Counted from the first letter of the stretch, positions 26,623 through 35,283 are shown. The stretch: 64,000 nucleotides of DNA from Candidatus Fusicatenibacter intestinigallinarum (GCA_019119555.1 DWWU01000003.1:24532-88531), one strand, 5' to 3'. Notes: generated by a model from the sequence alone, not told the origin. Made by a program: numbers and translations.

Positions 26623-26649
26623 TTAGCACTCATCTATTGACAGTGCTGA
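26623..26649 (+). promoter_or_regulatory. CIRCE-like HrcA operator of clpB
   Basis: The left half TTAGCACTC is a perfect CIRCE half-site; after the standard 9-nt spacer the right half CAGTGCTGA matches GAGTGCTAA at 7 of 9 positions. It overlaps the -35 box, as expected for an HrcA repressor site. Confidence 0.82.
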
Positions 26650-26665
26650 CAAAAGGTGTTATAGT
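26637..26665 (+). promoter_or_regulatory. clpB promoter
   Basis: Perfect -35 TTGACA (26637-26642), 17-nt spacer, -10 TATAGT (26660-26665). Confidence 0.85.
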
Positions 26666-26714
26666 CTGCGTAGAACAAAGTGAAAGCCAAAGGACATCCG
26701 CCTGACGTTTGTTC

Positions 26715-26742
26715 GTAACTGTTCAGTCAGCTGAACTGTTAC
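26715..26742. repeat. Family-1 palindrome inside the clpB leader
   Basis: Left arm GTAACTGTTCAGT, centre CA, right arm GCTGAACTGTTAC. It lies 50 nt downstream of the -10 box and 89 nt before the start codon, so it is transcribed. Confidence 0.88.
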
Positions 26743-26830
26743 ATTTGTTCCTGGCAGGTCAGCGGCCGCCGGTGCGGTTGCCGGCTGTCCGGGCGGATGC
26801 GTTACCACCATAGAAGAGGAGGTTGGAGAT

Positions 26831-29437
26831 ATGAATATAAGCAAATTTACGCAGAAATCTCTGCAGGCTGTTCAGGACCTGGAAAAGACCGCCTATGATT
26901 TTGGAAATCAGGAGGTGGAGCAGGAGCATCTGCTTTACAATCTTCTCCATCAGGAGGACAGTCTGATTCTGAAAATGATCGAGAAGATGGAGATTCAGAA
27001 AGAACATTTCATGAACCGCGTGACAGAGGCGCTGAACGCGAGAGTAAAGGTATCCGGCGGACAGCCCTATATCGGCCAGTATCTGAACAAGGCGCTGGTG
27101 AGCGCGGAGGATGAAGCGAAGGCTATGGGCGACGAGTATGTGTCGGTGGAACATCTGTTTCTGGCGATGCTGAAAAATCCAAGTCCGTCCATGAAAAAAC
27201 TGTTCCAGGAATATGGAATTACCCGTGAACGTTTCCTCCAGGCGCTGAGCACCGTCCGGGGAAATCAGAGGGTGACCACGGACAATCCGGAAGCCACCTA
27301 TGACACGCTGGAAAAATACGGTCAGGATCTGGTGGAGAGAGCCAGAAGCCAGAAGCTGGATCCTGTGATCGGACGTGACACGGAGATCCGGAATGTCATC
27401 CGTATCCTTTCCAGAAAAACGAAAAATAATCCGGTGCTGATCGGTGAACCCGGCGTAGGAAAAACTGCAGTTGTGGAAGGGCTGGCCCAGAGGATCGCCA
27501 GCGGAGATGTGCCGGAAAGCCTGAAGAACAAGACGATCTTTTCCCTGGATATGGGAGCGCTGGTCGCAGGGGCGAAGTACCGCGGCGAGTTTGAGGAGCG
27601 TCTGAAGGCGGTTCTTGAGGAAGTGCGCAAGAGTGACGGAAAAATTATTCTGTTTATCGATGAGCTGCATCTGATCGTCGGAGCCGGAAAGACGGACGGC
27701 GCGATGGATGCGGGAAATATGCTGAAGCCGATGCTGGCCCGGGGCGAGCTTCACTGTATCGGAGCGACAACGCTGGACGAGTACCGCCAGTATATTGAGA
27801 AAGACGCGGCTCTGGAGCGCCGGTTCCAGCCGGTAATGGTCGATGAGCCGACGGTGGAGGATACGATTTCGATTCTCCGTGGACTGAAAGAACGGTATGA
27901 AGTATTCCACGGCGTAAAGATCACTGATGGCGCCCTGGTAGCCGCTGCGACCCTGTCTGACCGTTATATCAGCGACCGTTTCCTTCCGGATAAGGCCATT
28001 GACCTGGTGGACGAGGCGTGCGCGCTGATCAAGACGGAGCTGGATTCCATGCCCACAGAGCTGGATGAGCTGAACCGTAAGATCATGCAGCTGCAGATTG
28101 AGGAAGCGGCCCTGAAAAAAGAGACAGATAATCTGAGCAAAGAAAGGCTGGAAGAGCTGCAGAAGGAGCTGGCGGAGCTGAAGGACACCTTCCAGACACA
28201 GAAGGCCCAGTGGGAAAACGAGAAGAAATCTGTGGAAAAACTGTCTGCCCTGAGAGAGCAGATTGAGGATATCAACAAGCAGATTCAGAAAGCCCAGCAG
28301 GAATACGACCTGAACAAAGCGGCGGAACTGCAGTACGGAGAACTTCCGAAGCTTCAGCAGCAGCTGGCGGCAGAGGAAGCAAAGGTTAAGGAATCCGATC
28401 TGTCTCTGGTGCATGAGAGCGTCACGGACGAGGAGATTGCCCGGATTGTATCCCGGTGGACCGGCATTCCGGTTACGAAACTGACGGAAGGCGAGCGGGC
28501 GAAAATCCTCGGACTGGAGAAAGAGCTTCACACCCGTGTGATCGGGCAGGATGAGGCGGTTACAAAAGTGGCCGACGCGATCATCCGTTCCAAAGCGGGA
28601 ATCAAGGATCCGACAAAACCTATCGGTTCGTTCCTGTTCCTGGGCCCCACCGGCGTCGGAAAAACCGAACTGGCGAAGACCCTGGCCCAGAAGCTGTTCG
28701 ACGATGAGAACAACATGGTTCGTATCGATATGAGCGAGTATATGGAGAAATATTCCGTCTCCCGTCTGATCGGAGCGCCTCCGGGATATGTGGGATATGA
28801 GGAAGGCGGTCAGCTGACCGAGACGGTGCGCAGGAAACCGTATTCTGTCGTCCTGTTCGACGAGGTGGAGAAGGCTCATCCGGATGTGTTCAACGTACTG
28901 CTTCAGGTGCTGGACGACGGACGGATCACCGATTCCCAGGGGCGGACCGTGGACTTTAAAAATACCATTTTGATTATGACTTCCAATATCGGTTCCCAGT
29001 ATCTGCTGGAAGGCATCCAGGACAACGGAGAGATCTCCGAGGAAGCGAGAAACATGGTGATGCAGGATCTGCGGGCCCACTTCCGTCCGGAATTTCTCAA
29101 TCGTCTGGATGAGACGATTATGTTCAAACCCTTGACAAAAGACAATATTGGGCATATTGTAGATTTGCTGATGAAGGAACTGAATGAACGTCTGGAAAAT
29201 CAGGAGCTGTCTGTAGAGCTGACCGACGCCGGAAAGCAGTACGTCATTGAGGGTGGATACGATCCGATATATGGAGCGAGACCTCTGCGCCGGTTTATCC
29301 AGAAAGAAGTGGAGACGACCGCTGCCCGCATGATTCTCGGCGGACAGGTCAACACCGGCGACACGATTGTGCTGGACGCTCAGGATGGAACTCTCACGGC
29401 TTCGGTAAGACCGAAAGTTGAAGTGATTGAGTCATAA
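26831..29437 (+). CDS. clpB: ClpB disaggregase
   Basis: An 868-residue AAA+ chaperone that, with DnaK, pulls proteins out of aggregates. N-domain (Clp repeats, about 1-145); first AAA module with Walker [11 protein letters not shown] and Walker [15 protein letters not shown]; the long coiled-coil middle domain (about 405-525, rich in Glu/Lys/Gln) that separates ClpB from ClpC/ClpE; second AAA module with [10 protein letters not shown] and [14 protein letters not shown]-terminal domain. Full length. It uses GAGGAGGTTGGAG before ATG 26831. Regulation is by the CIRCE-like site. The DUF4250 gene follows 19 nt later. Confidence 0.98.
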   Translation: MNISKFTQKSLQAVQDLEKTAYDFGNQEVEQEHLLYNLLHQEDSLILKMIEKMEIQKEHFMNRVTEALNARVKVSGGQPYIGQYLNKALVSAEDEAKAMGDEYVSVEHLFLAMLKNPSPSMKKLFQEYGITRERFLQALSTVRGNQRVTTDNPEATYDTLEKYGQDLVERARSQKLDPVIGRDTEIRNVIRILSRKTKNNPVLIGEPGVGKTAVVEGLAQRIASGDVPESLKNKTIFSLDMGALVAGAKYRGEFEERLKAVLEEVRKSDGKIILFIDELHLIVGAGKTDGAMDAGNMLKPMLARGELHCIGATTLDEYRQYIEKDAALERRFQPVMVDEPTVEDTISILRGLKERYEVFHGVKITDGALVAAATLSDRYISDRFLPDKAIDLVDEACALIKTELDSMPTELDELNRKIMQLQIEEAALKKETDNLSKERLEELQKELAELKDTFQTQKAQWENEKKSVEKLSALREQIEDINKQIQKAQQEYDLNKAAELQYGELPKLQQQLAAEEAKVKESDLSLVHESVTDEEIARIVSRWTGIPVTKLTEGERAKILGLEKELHTRVIGQDEAVTKVADAIIRSKAGIKDPTKPIGSFLFLGPTGVGKTELAKTLAQKLFDDENNMVRIDMSEYMEKYSVSRLIGAPPGYVGYEEGGQLTETVRRKPYSVVLFDEVEKAHPDVFNVLLQVLDDGRITDSQGRTVDFKNTILIMTSNIGSQYLLEGIQDNGEISEEARNMVMQDLRAHFRPEFLNRLDETIMFKPLTKDNIGHIVDLLMKELNERLENQELSVELTDAGKQYVIEGGYDPIYGARPLRRFIQKEVETTAARMILGGQVNTGDTIVLDAQDGTLTASVRPKVEVIES

Positions 29438-29456
29438 TCATGGAGGTATCTGAGCA

Positions 29457-29627
29457 ATGCCTAAGGATCCGGTGATGCTGCTGAGTTATATCAATACCCA
29501 GCTGCGCGATTTTTATCCCAGTCTTCAGGAACTGTGCAGTTCTCTGCAGGTCAGTGAGGGTGATCTGAGAAACAGACTGGCGGCGATCGATTACGAATAC
29601 GATCCGATACGGAATCAGTTTATCTGA
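29457..29627 (+). CDS. Small DUF4250-type protein
   Basis: A 56-residue protein starting MPKDPVMLLSYINTQLRDFYPS and ending DYEYDPIRNQFI, which matches the small DUF4250 family seen in Clostridia. Function unknown. The pattern of a helical bundle with a DPIRNQF tail suggests a small helix-turn-helix-like fold, which is inference. GGAGG is 10 nt before ATG 29457. It follows clpB by 19 nt and is probably co-transcribed with it. Its TGA overlaps the first bases of a family-1 palindrome. Confidence 0.85.
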   Translation: MPKDPVMLLSYINTQLRDFYPSLQELCSSLQVSEGDLRNRLAAIDYEYDPIRNQFI

Positions 29628-29655
29628 CAGCCGTCCGGCTGGCGGAACAGCTGTC
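29626..29655. repeat. Family-1 palindrome with GACAGC/GCTGTC flanks
   Basis: Left arm GACAGCCGTCCGGC, centre TG, right arm GCGGAACAGCTGTC. The outer GTAAC/GTTAC of the family is replaced on both sides by a pairing alternative. Confidence 0.78.
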
Positions 29656-29667
29656 TGTTTCGTATAA

Positions 29668-29703
29668 CGGCCCCTGCCCGGTGAAAACCGGAGGCAGGGG
29701 CCG
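29668..29703 (+). terminator. Terminator-like hairpin after the clpB operon
   Basis: Perfect 11-bp stem CGGCCCCTGCC (29668-29678) with GGCAGGGGCCG (29693-29703), but no T-run follows, so it may act as a 3' stabiliser rather than a terminator. Confidence 0.6.
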
Positions 29704-29914
29704 TGTCCGTCAGAAGGACCGCCGCATGATTTTGATGAAAGATGCATAAAAATTTTCTGAAAAATACAGAATTCAGATAAAAAATAACGGCAAATATAAA
29801 AATATATAAAAAATAAAACGGAAAAATGTCAGGTTGTCAAAAGAAAAACGGAAAATCACAGGGAAAATTCACAGAACCTGCAAAGAAAAATCCGGCGGCT
29901 GAGAAAAAGAAAAT
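29704..29914. other. A-rich gene-free stretch
   Basis: About 200 bp of strongly A-rich plus strand (runs such as AAAATATATAAAAAATAAAA near 29800) without a gene. It ends at the promoter at 29915 and could act as an UP-element-like or bent region. Confidence 0.4.
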
Positions 29915-29943
29915 TTGACAATCGAAGGAAAAACGGTTAATAT
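29915..29943 (+). promoter_or_regulatory. Promoter of the MATE leader RNA
   Basis: Perfect -35 TTGACA (29915-29920), 17-nt spacer, -10 TAATAT (29938-29943). Confidence 0.8.
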
Positions 29944-29949
29944 AAGACA

Positions 29950-30083
29950 CATAATTTCACACGGTCGAAAATATAATTTTTCTGTGACGCAGAGAGGCGG
30001 TTCCGATAAGATCGGGCCGCCTTCTTGTATTTCTGCCGCGAAGGAGCGGTCTGCTTTGGATTTCAGAGCGGACCGCTCTTTTT
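29950..30083 (+). ncRNA. Unidentified attenuator-like leader RNA upstream of a MATE gene
   Basis: From the predicted start near 29950 the RNA has a stem TCACA/TGTGA, a second stem GGCGGTTCCGA/TCGGGCCGCC, and then the terminator at 30044. The 3' strand of the second stem (CCGCCTT) could instead pair with AAGGAGCGG, which is the 5' strand of the terminator, so two exclusive folds exist as in riboswitches. It matches no class I know. It could also be a short independent RNA. Confidence 0.5.
30044..30083 (+). terminator. Leader terminator upstream of the third MATE gene
   Basis: Stem GAGCGGTCTGCT (30044-30055) with AGCGGACCGCTC (30067-30078), 11 of 12 pairs, then five T (30079-30083). Confidence 0.85.
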
Positions 30084-30118
30084 ATATAACAGGAAACGGC
30101 GTTCCCTGTTATATAAAA
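30080..30118. repeat. Family-2 palindrome fused to the terminator
   Basis: Arms TTTTATATAACAGG(A)AAC and G(T)TCCCTGTTATATAAAA around CGGC. Same position relative to the terminator as the copy at 16914. Confidence 0.87.
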
Positions 30119-30166
30119 ACAAGACACGCGGCGGGCAGCGGCCGGGAAAGGGGTGAAGGAGAAGAT

Positions 30167-31525
30167 ATGGAAAAGGGAATGGTGTTGTTTGACCGCAGGC
30201 GGCTGATCCGCCTGATCGTTCCGCTGGTTGTGGAACAGGTTCTGGCGGTCACGGTGGGCATGGCGGATATGGTCATGGCGTCGGGCGCCGGGGAGGCGGC
30301 GGTTTCCGGGATCTCGCTGGTGAATACGATCTGCGTGCTGCTGATCGTCGTCTTTTCGTCTCTGGCTTCCGGAGGTTCCGTGGTGACGGCCCAGTATCTG
30401 GGAAGCGGGGATAAAGACACCGCGTGCCATGCGGCGGAGCAGCTGGTTATGATCTGCGGGATCACCGCGCTGGCCATCGGTGCGTTTTCTTTTCTGGGAA
30501 ACCGGACGATTCTCCGTCTGGTGTACGGTTCGGTGGAGGCGGATGTCATGGATTTTGCGGTGACGTACTTTTTTATCACATCGCTGTCCTTTCCGTTTCT
30601 CGGAATTTATAACGCCTGTGCCGCATTGTTCCGGGTGATGGGAAACTCGAATATTTCCATGGTCGCGTCGTTCATCATGAATCTGCTGAATATCGTGGGA
30701 AATGCGGTCTTTGTGTATGTGTTTGACATGGGAGTGGCCGGAGTTGCCCTCTCCACACTGATTTCCAGATTTGTGGCGGGAGCGATTCTCCTGGGGCTGA
30801 TTCACAGGCCGGCGTACGAGGTGCATTGTACGAAGTGGCTGAGGGTTGGATGGGATGTGCCGATTCTGAAGAAGATTTTTTCCATCGGCGTCCCCCAGGC
30901 ACTGGAAAACAGTATGTTCCAGATCGGAAAGCTTCTGACCCAGAGCATGATTGCCGGGTTCGGGACGGCTTCCATTGCGGCCAACGCCTGCGCGATGACG
31001 GTAGAGCAGCTGGCCTATATGCCAGGATCGGCGATGGGGCTTGCGATGACGACCGTGATCGGGCAGTGTGTGGGAGCAGACGCATATCCTCAGGCCAGAA
31101 AGTATACGAAAAAACTGATTCTGACCGCTTATATGTTTCTGTGGATTCTGAACATTGTCATTCTGCTTGTGGCGCCGCTGATCGCCGGGTACTATAACCT
31201 GTCTCCGGAGGCGTACGGGATGGCGGTAACCGTGATCCGGTATCACAGTGTCTGCTGTATGCTGGTATGGCCGCTGGCCTTCACGCTCCCGAACGCGATG
31301 CGGTCCGCCGGGGACGCAAAGTTTACCATGAGCGTCGGTGTTTCTTCCATGTGGATCGGAAGAATCGCAATGGCCTATCTGATCGGCGTGCATTTCGGCG
31401 TCGGACTGCTTGGCGTCTGGATTGCCCAGACTCTCGACTGGGTGATTCGATCTGTCTTTTACGTCGTTCGTTTTCATGGACATAAATGGGAGGAGAAATC
31501 ACTGGTCCGCTCCCCGGCTGCCTAG
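30167..31525 (+). CDS. MATE-family exporter (3 of 3)
   Basis: A 452-residue, 12-segment MATE protein. Blocks include IVPLVVEQVLAVTVGMADMVM at the N-terminus, RVMGNSNISMVASFIMNLLNIVGN near the inter-lobe region and TLPNAMRSAGDAKFTMSVGV in the second half. It belongs to a MATE branch different from the other two copies. AAGGAGAAG is 4-7 nt before ATG 30167. The promoter-terminator leader upstream implies that its expression is gated by an RNA signal or antitermination; the substrate may be the signal. This is the only MATE gene of the three with such a leader. Confidence 0.92.
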   Translation: MEKGMVLFDRRRLIRLIVPLVVEQVLAVTVGMADMVMASGAGEAAVSGISLVNTICVLLIVVFSSLASGGSVVTAQYLGSGDKDTACHAAEQLVMICGITALAIGAFSFLGNRTILRLVYGSVEADVMDFAVTYFFITSLSFPFLGIYNACAALFRVMGNSNISMVASFIMNLLNIVGNAVFVYVFDMGVAGVALSTLISRFVAGAILLGLIHRPAYEVHCTKWLRVGWDVPILKKIFSIGVPQALENSMFQIGKLLTQSMIAGFGTASIAANACAMTVEQLAYMPGSAMGLAMTTVIGQCVGADAYPQARKYTKKLILTAYMFLWILNIVILLVAPLIAGYYNLSPEAYGMAVTVIRYHSVCCMLVWPLAFTLPNAMRSAGDAKFTMSVGVSSMWIGRIAMAYLIGVHFGVGLLGVWIAQTLDWVIRSVFYVVRFHGHKWEEKSLVRSPAA

Positions 31526-31537
31526 TACATCGTATCG

Positions 31538-31590
31538 CAAATAACTACACCGAATCGCTTGCCTGCTTTCCCGACTGGTCCAGTTATTTG
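31538..31590. repeat. Inverted repeat between MATE and the dehydrogenase
   Basis: CAAATAACT (31538-31546) and AGTTATTTG (31582-31590), 9-bp perfect arms, 35-nt loop; GTAC flanks on both sides can extend it. No T-run. Possible operator or weak 3' structure. Confidence 0.5.
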
Positions 31591-31646
31591 TCGAACGCTG
31601 TACCAGGGGCAGTGAGAAATTCAGGTGTGTCAGGAAGGAGGAAATC

Positions 31647-32681
31647 ATGCAGATGGAGAAAAAGAAAGTGGTCGTCTTCCAGGGAGATCCGGGAACCATC
31701 GATCTGACCCGGGAGGAAATGGTGGAAGAATGGAAACGTGTGCTGGATCGGATTCCCCAGATCGGAGAATACCGGATCGTGGACCCGGAGAAAAAACGTA
31801 TGACCTTTGAGGATTACAGCATGAAGATCGGCGATGCGGATGCGGCGCTGGGGATCTGGATTCACGGAGGGGTCATAAAGGAAGAATTGTTTCAGGCACA
31901 TCCGAAGCTGAAATATATCGCGACCCTGGGACACGGATTTGAAGAGTTTGATGTGGCGATGACCCGCAGGTATGGGGTTACGATTACCAATACCGTCTAT
32001 GGGGATGTGACCATTGCCCAGTATGCGATGGCGCTGCTGATGAATATCTGCCATAACGTGACGCTGCAGAGCGACTATACGAAAATGACTTACTGGGAAC
32101 GGAAAGCAAAGGATTCGACTGCAGTTTACAATAAGCTTCTGGTCCCGCAGATTGAGCTGTATCAGAAGACAATGGGAATTATCGGACTGGGGGCGATCGG
32201 GCGATGGACCGCCCGGATGGCGCAGGGCTTCGGGATGAAGGTGATTGCCAACAGCCGCCATGTAAAGACCGGACCTGAGTACGAGGGAATCGAGCAGGTG
32301 AGCATGGAAGAACTGCTGAAGCGGTCGGATGTGATCTCCATCCATTGTCCCCATACCAAAGAGACGGAGCATCTGCTGAACCGGGAAGCCTTCTCGAAAA
32401 TGAAGGACGGAGTGATTCTGATCAATACGGCCCGGGGAGCGATTATCGACGAAGAGGCTCTGCTGGAGGCGCTGGAATCCAGGAAGGTTTATATGGCGGG
32501 TCTGGACGTTGTGGATCACGAGCCGCCTGTGGAGCAGATCCCGCTGATGCGGTCGCCCTATACGTTTATTACCTCTCATATCGCATGGCAGCCGCGGGCT
32601 GCGAGGCTGCGGGCGGTGGATATGGCGGGGCAGAATTACCGCTTTTATCTGGAGGGCGCGCCGCGAAGTGTGATCAACTGA
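31647..32681 (+). CDS. D-isomer-specific 2-hydroxyacid dehydrogenase
   Basis: A 344-residue NAD(P)-dependent enzyme that interconverts 2-oxoacids and D-2-hydroxyacids. The nucleotide fold carries GIIGLGAIGRWTA; catalytic residues are the Arg in NTARGAIIDE, the Glu in LDVVDHEPP and the His in ITSHIAW. The split catalytic domain is present in full. Closest in pattern to hydroxypyruvate/glyoxylate or phosphoglycerate-like dehydrogenases; the substrate is not readable. AGGAAGGAGGAAA precedes ATG 31647. It opens a plus-strand block running to 42271 and may reduce the oxoacid produced by the aminotransferase at the far end, which is inference. Confidence 0.9.
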   Translation: MQMEKKKVVVFQGDPGTIDLTREEMVEEWKRVLDRIPQIGEYRIVDPEKKRMTFEDYSMKIGDADAALGIWIHGGVIKEELFQAHPKLKYIATLGHGFEEFDVAMTRRYGVTITNTVYGDVTIAQYAMALLMNICHNVTLQSDYTKMTYWERKAKDSTAVYNKLLVPQIELYQKTMGIIGLGAIGRWTARMAQGFGMKVIANSRHVKTGPEYEGIEQVSMEELLKRSDVISIHCPHTKETEHLLNREAFSKMKDGVILINTARGAIIDEEALLEALESRKVYMAGLDVVDHEPPVEQIPLMRSPYTFITSHIAWQPRAARLRAVDMAGQNYRFYLEGAPRSVIN

Positions 32682-32695
32682 CGGGAGGTGAGAGG

Positions 32696-33310
32696 ATGGA
32701 AAGTCTGTATTGTTACCTGGCGGCGTTGTTTCTGTCTGCGGTCAGCGCAATGCTGCTCAGTATCCGGAGAGAAACGGTTTTCGGCCGTGAGATTCCGTGG
32801 ATCGTGCGGCAGCGGAGGGCGGGAATGCTTCTGGCGGCGCTGGGCGCTCTGCTCTCGGCGGCGGGGGCTGCGGCGGCGGAAGGCCTGGAGCCGGGAGACA
32901 GGATCTTCCTGGCGGTGATCTTCCTGCTGTCTTCCCTGGGGCTGGCGGCGCTCCTGAATCTGTTCCGGAATCTCAGGATCCGGCATTACTACCGAAAGGC
33001 TGCCGACGCGGTGCGGGGCACGATGGAAGCGTCGGAAAAGCTGAGAACCCTCCGGGAATATGTCCGGGCGTCGGGAAACTCTTCGTTCCGCATCTGGGCG
33101 GATGGCATCGAGGGGATTACCGGTTTCGGAGAGCGGGGAATCGAAGATCTCCGGGCGACGGAGCGTTACTGTCTCGGGATTTTCCTGGGAGGAACGCCCT
33201 CCTGGGAGACGCTTCCCGGCAGGAGAGGAATCCTGGAGAAGGGAGGCTATGTGCAGGTGATGGTGCAGAACGGTTACTCTGAAGCAAAAGGTTATCGTTC
33301 AGCCAGCTGA
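32696..33310 (+). CDS. Unrecognised membrane protein
   Basis: A 204-residue protein I do not recognise. Three hydrophobic segments at about residues 3-20, 38-58 and 67-86 lie in the N-terminal half; the C-terminal half (about 95-204) is soluble and basic to neutral, with GIEGITGFGERGIEDL as its most distinctive stretch. GGGAGGTGAGAGG precedes ATG 32696, 14 nt after the dehydrogenase stop, so they are co-transcribed. The C-terminus GYRSAS and the stop codon are read from a family-1 palindrome, so the ancestral C-terminus may have been different. It sits directly before a PII gene. Confidence 0.75.
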   Translation: MESLYCYLAALFLSAVSAMLLSIRRETVFGREIPWIVRQRRAGMLLAALGALLSAAGAAAAEGLEPGDRIFLAVIFLLSSLGLAALLNLFRNLRIRHYYRKAADAVRGTMEASEKLRTLREYVRASGNSSFRIWADGIEGITGFGERGIEDLRATERYCLGIFLGGTPSWETLPGRRGILEKGGYVQVMVQNGYSEAKGYRSAS

Positions 33311-33318
33311 ACTGTTAC
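33291..33318. repeat. Family-1 palindrome overlapping a gene end, inside an operon
   Basis: Left arm GTTATCGTTCAGC, centre CA, right arm GCTGAACTGTTAC. Contains the TGA at 33308-33310. PII translation begins 20 nt later. Confidence 0.87.
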
Positions 33319-33338
33319 AGAAAAAGGGAGGAAGTGTT

Positions 33339-33677
33339 ATGAAGAAGCTGGAAATTGTCATACGTCCGGAAAATCTGGAGGAACTGGAAGCGCTCCTTGA
33401 GGAGGAGAAAGCCAACGGAATGATGATCACAAATATTCTGGGATATGGAAACCAGAAGGGCTACCGTCAGTTGTACCGGGGCGCCGAGGTCGTCGCGAAA
33501 ATGCTGCCGAAGGTAAAGGTGGAGACCGTGGTGCGGGAAGAAAAAGCGCCGGTGATTATTGACACGATTGTCAGACGCCTTTCCAGCGGCAGCTACGGAG
33601 ACGGAAAAATTTTCGTCTATGATGTGGAGGACGCGGTGAGGATTCGGACCGGAGAGCGCGGAGACGACGCCCTGTAG
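33339..33677 (+). CDS. PII-family nitrogen regulator 1
   Basis: A 112-residue trimeric signal protein that reads ATP/ADP and 2-oxoglutarate and usually plugs the neighbouring ammonium channel with its T-loop. The T-loop begins GYGNQKGYRQLYRG; the B-loop SYGDGKIFV and C-loop RIRTGE for nucleotide binding are intact. The residue at position 51, the uridylylation Tyr of enteric GlnB/GlnK, is Val (RGAEVV), so UTase-type modification there is impossible. Start ATG 33339 has AGGGAGGAAG upstream. It lies 30 nt before amt. Confidence 0.94.
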   Translation: MKKLEIVIRPENLEELEALLEEEKANGMMITNILGYGNQKGYRQLYRGAEVVAKMLPKVKVETVVREEKAPVIIDTIVRRLSSGSYGDGKIFVYDVEDAVRIRTGERGDDAL

Positions 33678-33707
33678 GAGGCGGGAAGCTGAGAGGAGGA
33701 GTGCGAT

Positions 33708-34922
33708 ATGGAAAACTTACAGATACTGTTGAACGTTGTGTGGACCATGGTGGGAACGATTCTGATCTTTTTCATGCAGGCAGGCTTCGCCATGCTGGAG
33801 ACAGGGTTTACCAGAGCCAAAAATGCAGGAAATATTCTGATGAAAAACCTGATGGATTTTGTCATCGGTTCCATCTGTTTCTTCCTGATCGGATTCGCCG
33901 TCATGTACGGCGGAGACGGCGCCTGGATCGGAACCTCGGGATTTTTCAACCCGATGGGGCTGGCGGACGGAGACGGGATGTTCCGGGAGCTTCCCATCGG
34001 CGTGTTTCTGATTTTCCAGACCGTCTTCTGCGGGACCGCAGCGACGATCGTATCGGGAGCAATGGCAGAACGGACGAAATTCATCGCTTACCTGATCTAT
34101 TCGGCGGTGGTCAGTCTCCTGATCTATCCGATTGCGGGCCATTGGATCTGGGGCGGCGGCTGGCTGGAGCAGATCGGATTCCATGATTTTTCCGGCTCCA
34201 CAGCGGTTCATACTGTCGGCGGCATGTGTGCACTGATGGGAGCATATATGGTCGGGCCGAGGATTGGAAAATATAACAAGGAAGGAAAACCGATGGCGAT
34301 TCCGGGACATAACCTTCCCCTGGGAACGCTGGGAATCTTTATTCTCTGGTTTACCTGGTTCGGATTCAACTGTGGCTCCACGGCAGAGGCATCGCTGAAT
34401 CTCGGCAACATTGCGGTAAATACCAATCTGTCGGCGTCTGCGGCGACGCTGGCGGCGCTGATCGTCACATGGATCCGGTACGGAAAGCCGGATGTGACGA
34501 TGACGCTGAACGGAGCGCTTGCCGGACTGGTGGCGATCACGGCCGGCTGCGATGCGGTAAATCCGTACGAGGCGCTGGTGATCGGAGCACTGGCAGGAAT
34601 CGTTGTGGTATTCGCCGTGGAATTCTTTGACCGGTCGGCGAAGATTGACGATCCGGTAGGAGCGATCAGTGTGCACGGCATCTGCGGAATCCTCGGGACG
34701 ATTCTGACAGGCGTGTTCGGAACCGGATGCAGTCTGACGGCACAGATTATCGGAAGCGCGGCGACAGCGGCCTACGTGTTGGTGATCAGCTTCCTGCTCT
34801 TCTTCCTTCTGAAGAAGACCGTCGGACTGCGTGTCAGTGAAAAAGAGGAACTGGACGGACTGGATATGCATGAACATGGATGCAGCGCATACGCCAACTT
34901 CCACTTCCATAACGATAAGTAA
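33708..34922 (+). CDS. amt: Ammonium transporter
   Basis: A 404-residue channel of the Amt/Rh family with 11 membrane segments that conducts ammonium as NH3 plus H+. The twin pore histidines are visible in GSTAVHTVGG and ISVHGICGIL, and the phenylalanine gate lies in FLIFQTVFCGTA. The C-terminal cytoplasmic tail that contacts PII is short and unusual, ending in His-rich HEHGCSAYANFHFHNDK. It is flanked on both sides by a PII gene (30 nt before, 10 nt after), which is rarer than the usual single partner. GAGGAGG lies upstream of ATG 33708. Confidence 0.96.
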   Translation: MENLQILLNVVWTMVGTILIFFMQAGFAMLETGFTRAKNAGNILMKNLMDFVIGSICFFLIGFAVMYGGDGAWIGTSGFFNPMGLADGDGMFRELPIGVFLIFQTVFCGTAATIVSGAMAERTKFIAYLIYSAVVSLLIYPIAGHWIWGGGWLEQIGFHDFSGSTAVHTVGGMCALMGAYMVGPRIGKYNKEGKPMAIPGHNLPLGTLGIFILWFTWFGFNCGSTAEASLNLGNIAVNTNLSASAATLAALIVTWIRYGKPDVTMTLNGALAGLVAITAGCDAVNPYEALVIGALAGIVVVFAVEFFDRSAKIDDPVGAISVHGICGILGTILTGVFGTGCSLTAQIIGSAATAAYVLVISFLLFFLLKKTVGLRVSEKEELDGLDMHEHGCSAYANFHFHNDK

Positions 34923-34932
34923 GGGGGACCCT

Positions 34933-35271
34933 ATGAAAAAACTGACAGTGATTGTGAAGCCGGGCGACCGGGAGGACGTGATCCGTATTATGGAATCCTG
35001 TGCGGTGTACGGTGTGATGGAGACGGACATCACGGGATATGGAAACCAGAAAGGCTACCGTGTCATGTACCGGGGAATGCTGAGCGGTCCCAATGTGCTG
35101 ATGAAATGCAAATTTGAGACGATCGGCGACGACAGAACCATCGAGCTTCTGCAGGGATTTCTGAAAAAGAAACTCTGCACCGGTTCCATCGGCGACGGAA
35201 AGATTTTTGTGGAAAAGGTTGCCGATGTGATCCGTATCCGCACAGGACAGCACGGTGAGGAAGCAATGTAA
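34933..35271 (+). CDS. PII-family nitrogen regulator 2
   Basis: A 112-residue PII protein distinct from the one at 33339 (about half the residues shared). Nucleotide loops SIGDGKIFV and RIRTGQ are intact, and GYGNQKGYRVMYRG opens the T-loop. The loop tip reads GMLSGPN: position 51 is Ser rather than Tyr, and two residues (Ser-Gly) suggest a flexible, altered contact surface. Two dissimilar T-loops on the two sides of amt suggest different targets, for example amt for one and the ABC importer or another enzyme for the other; that is inference. AAGGGGGACC precedes ATG 34933. Confidence 0.93.
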   Translation: MKKLTVIVKPGDREDVIRIMESCAVYGVMETDITGYGNQKGYRVMYRGMLSGPNVLMKCKFETIGDDRTIELLQGFLKKKLCTGSIGDGKIFVEKVADVIRIRTGQHGEEAM

Positions 35272-35283
35272 AAAAGACAATGC

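Noticed and set aside
26759-29155. A 798-codon open frame opposite clpB
   Set aside because: Antisense to an intact clpB, no ribosome site, no recognisable domain.
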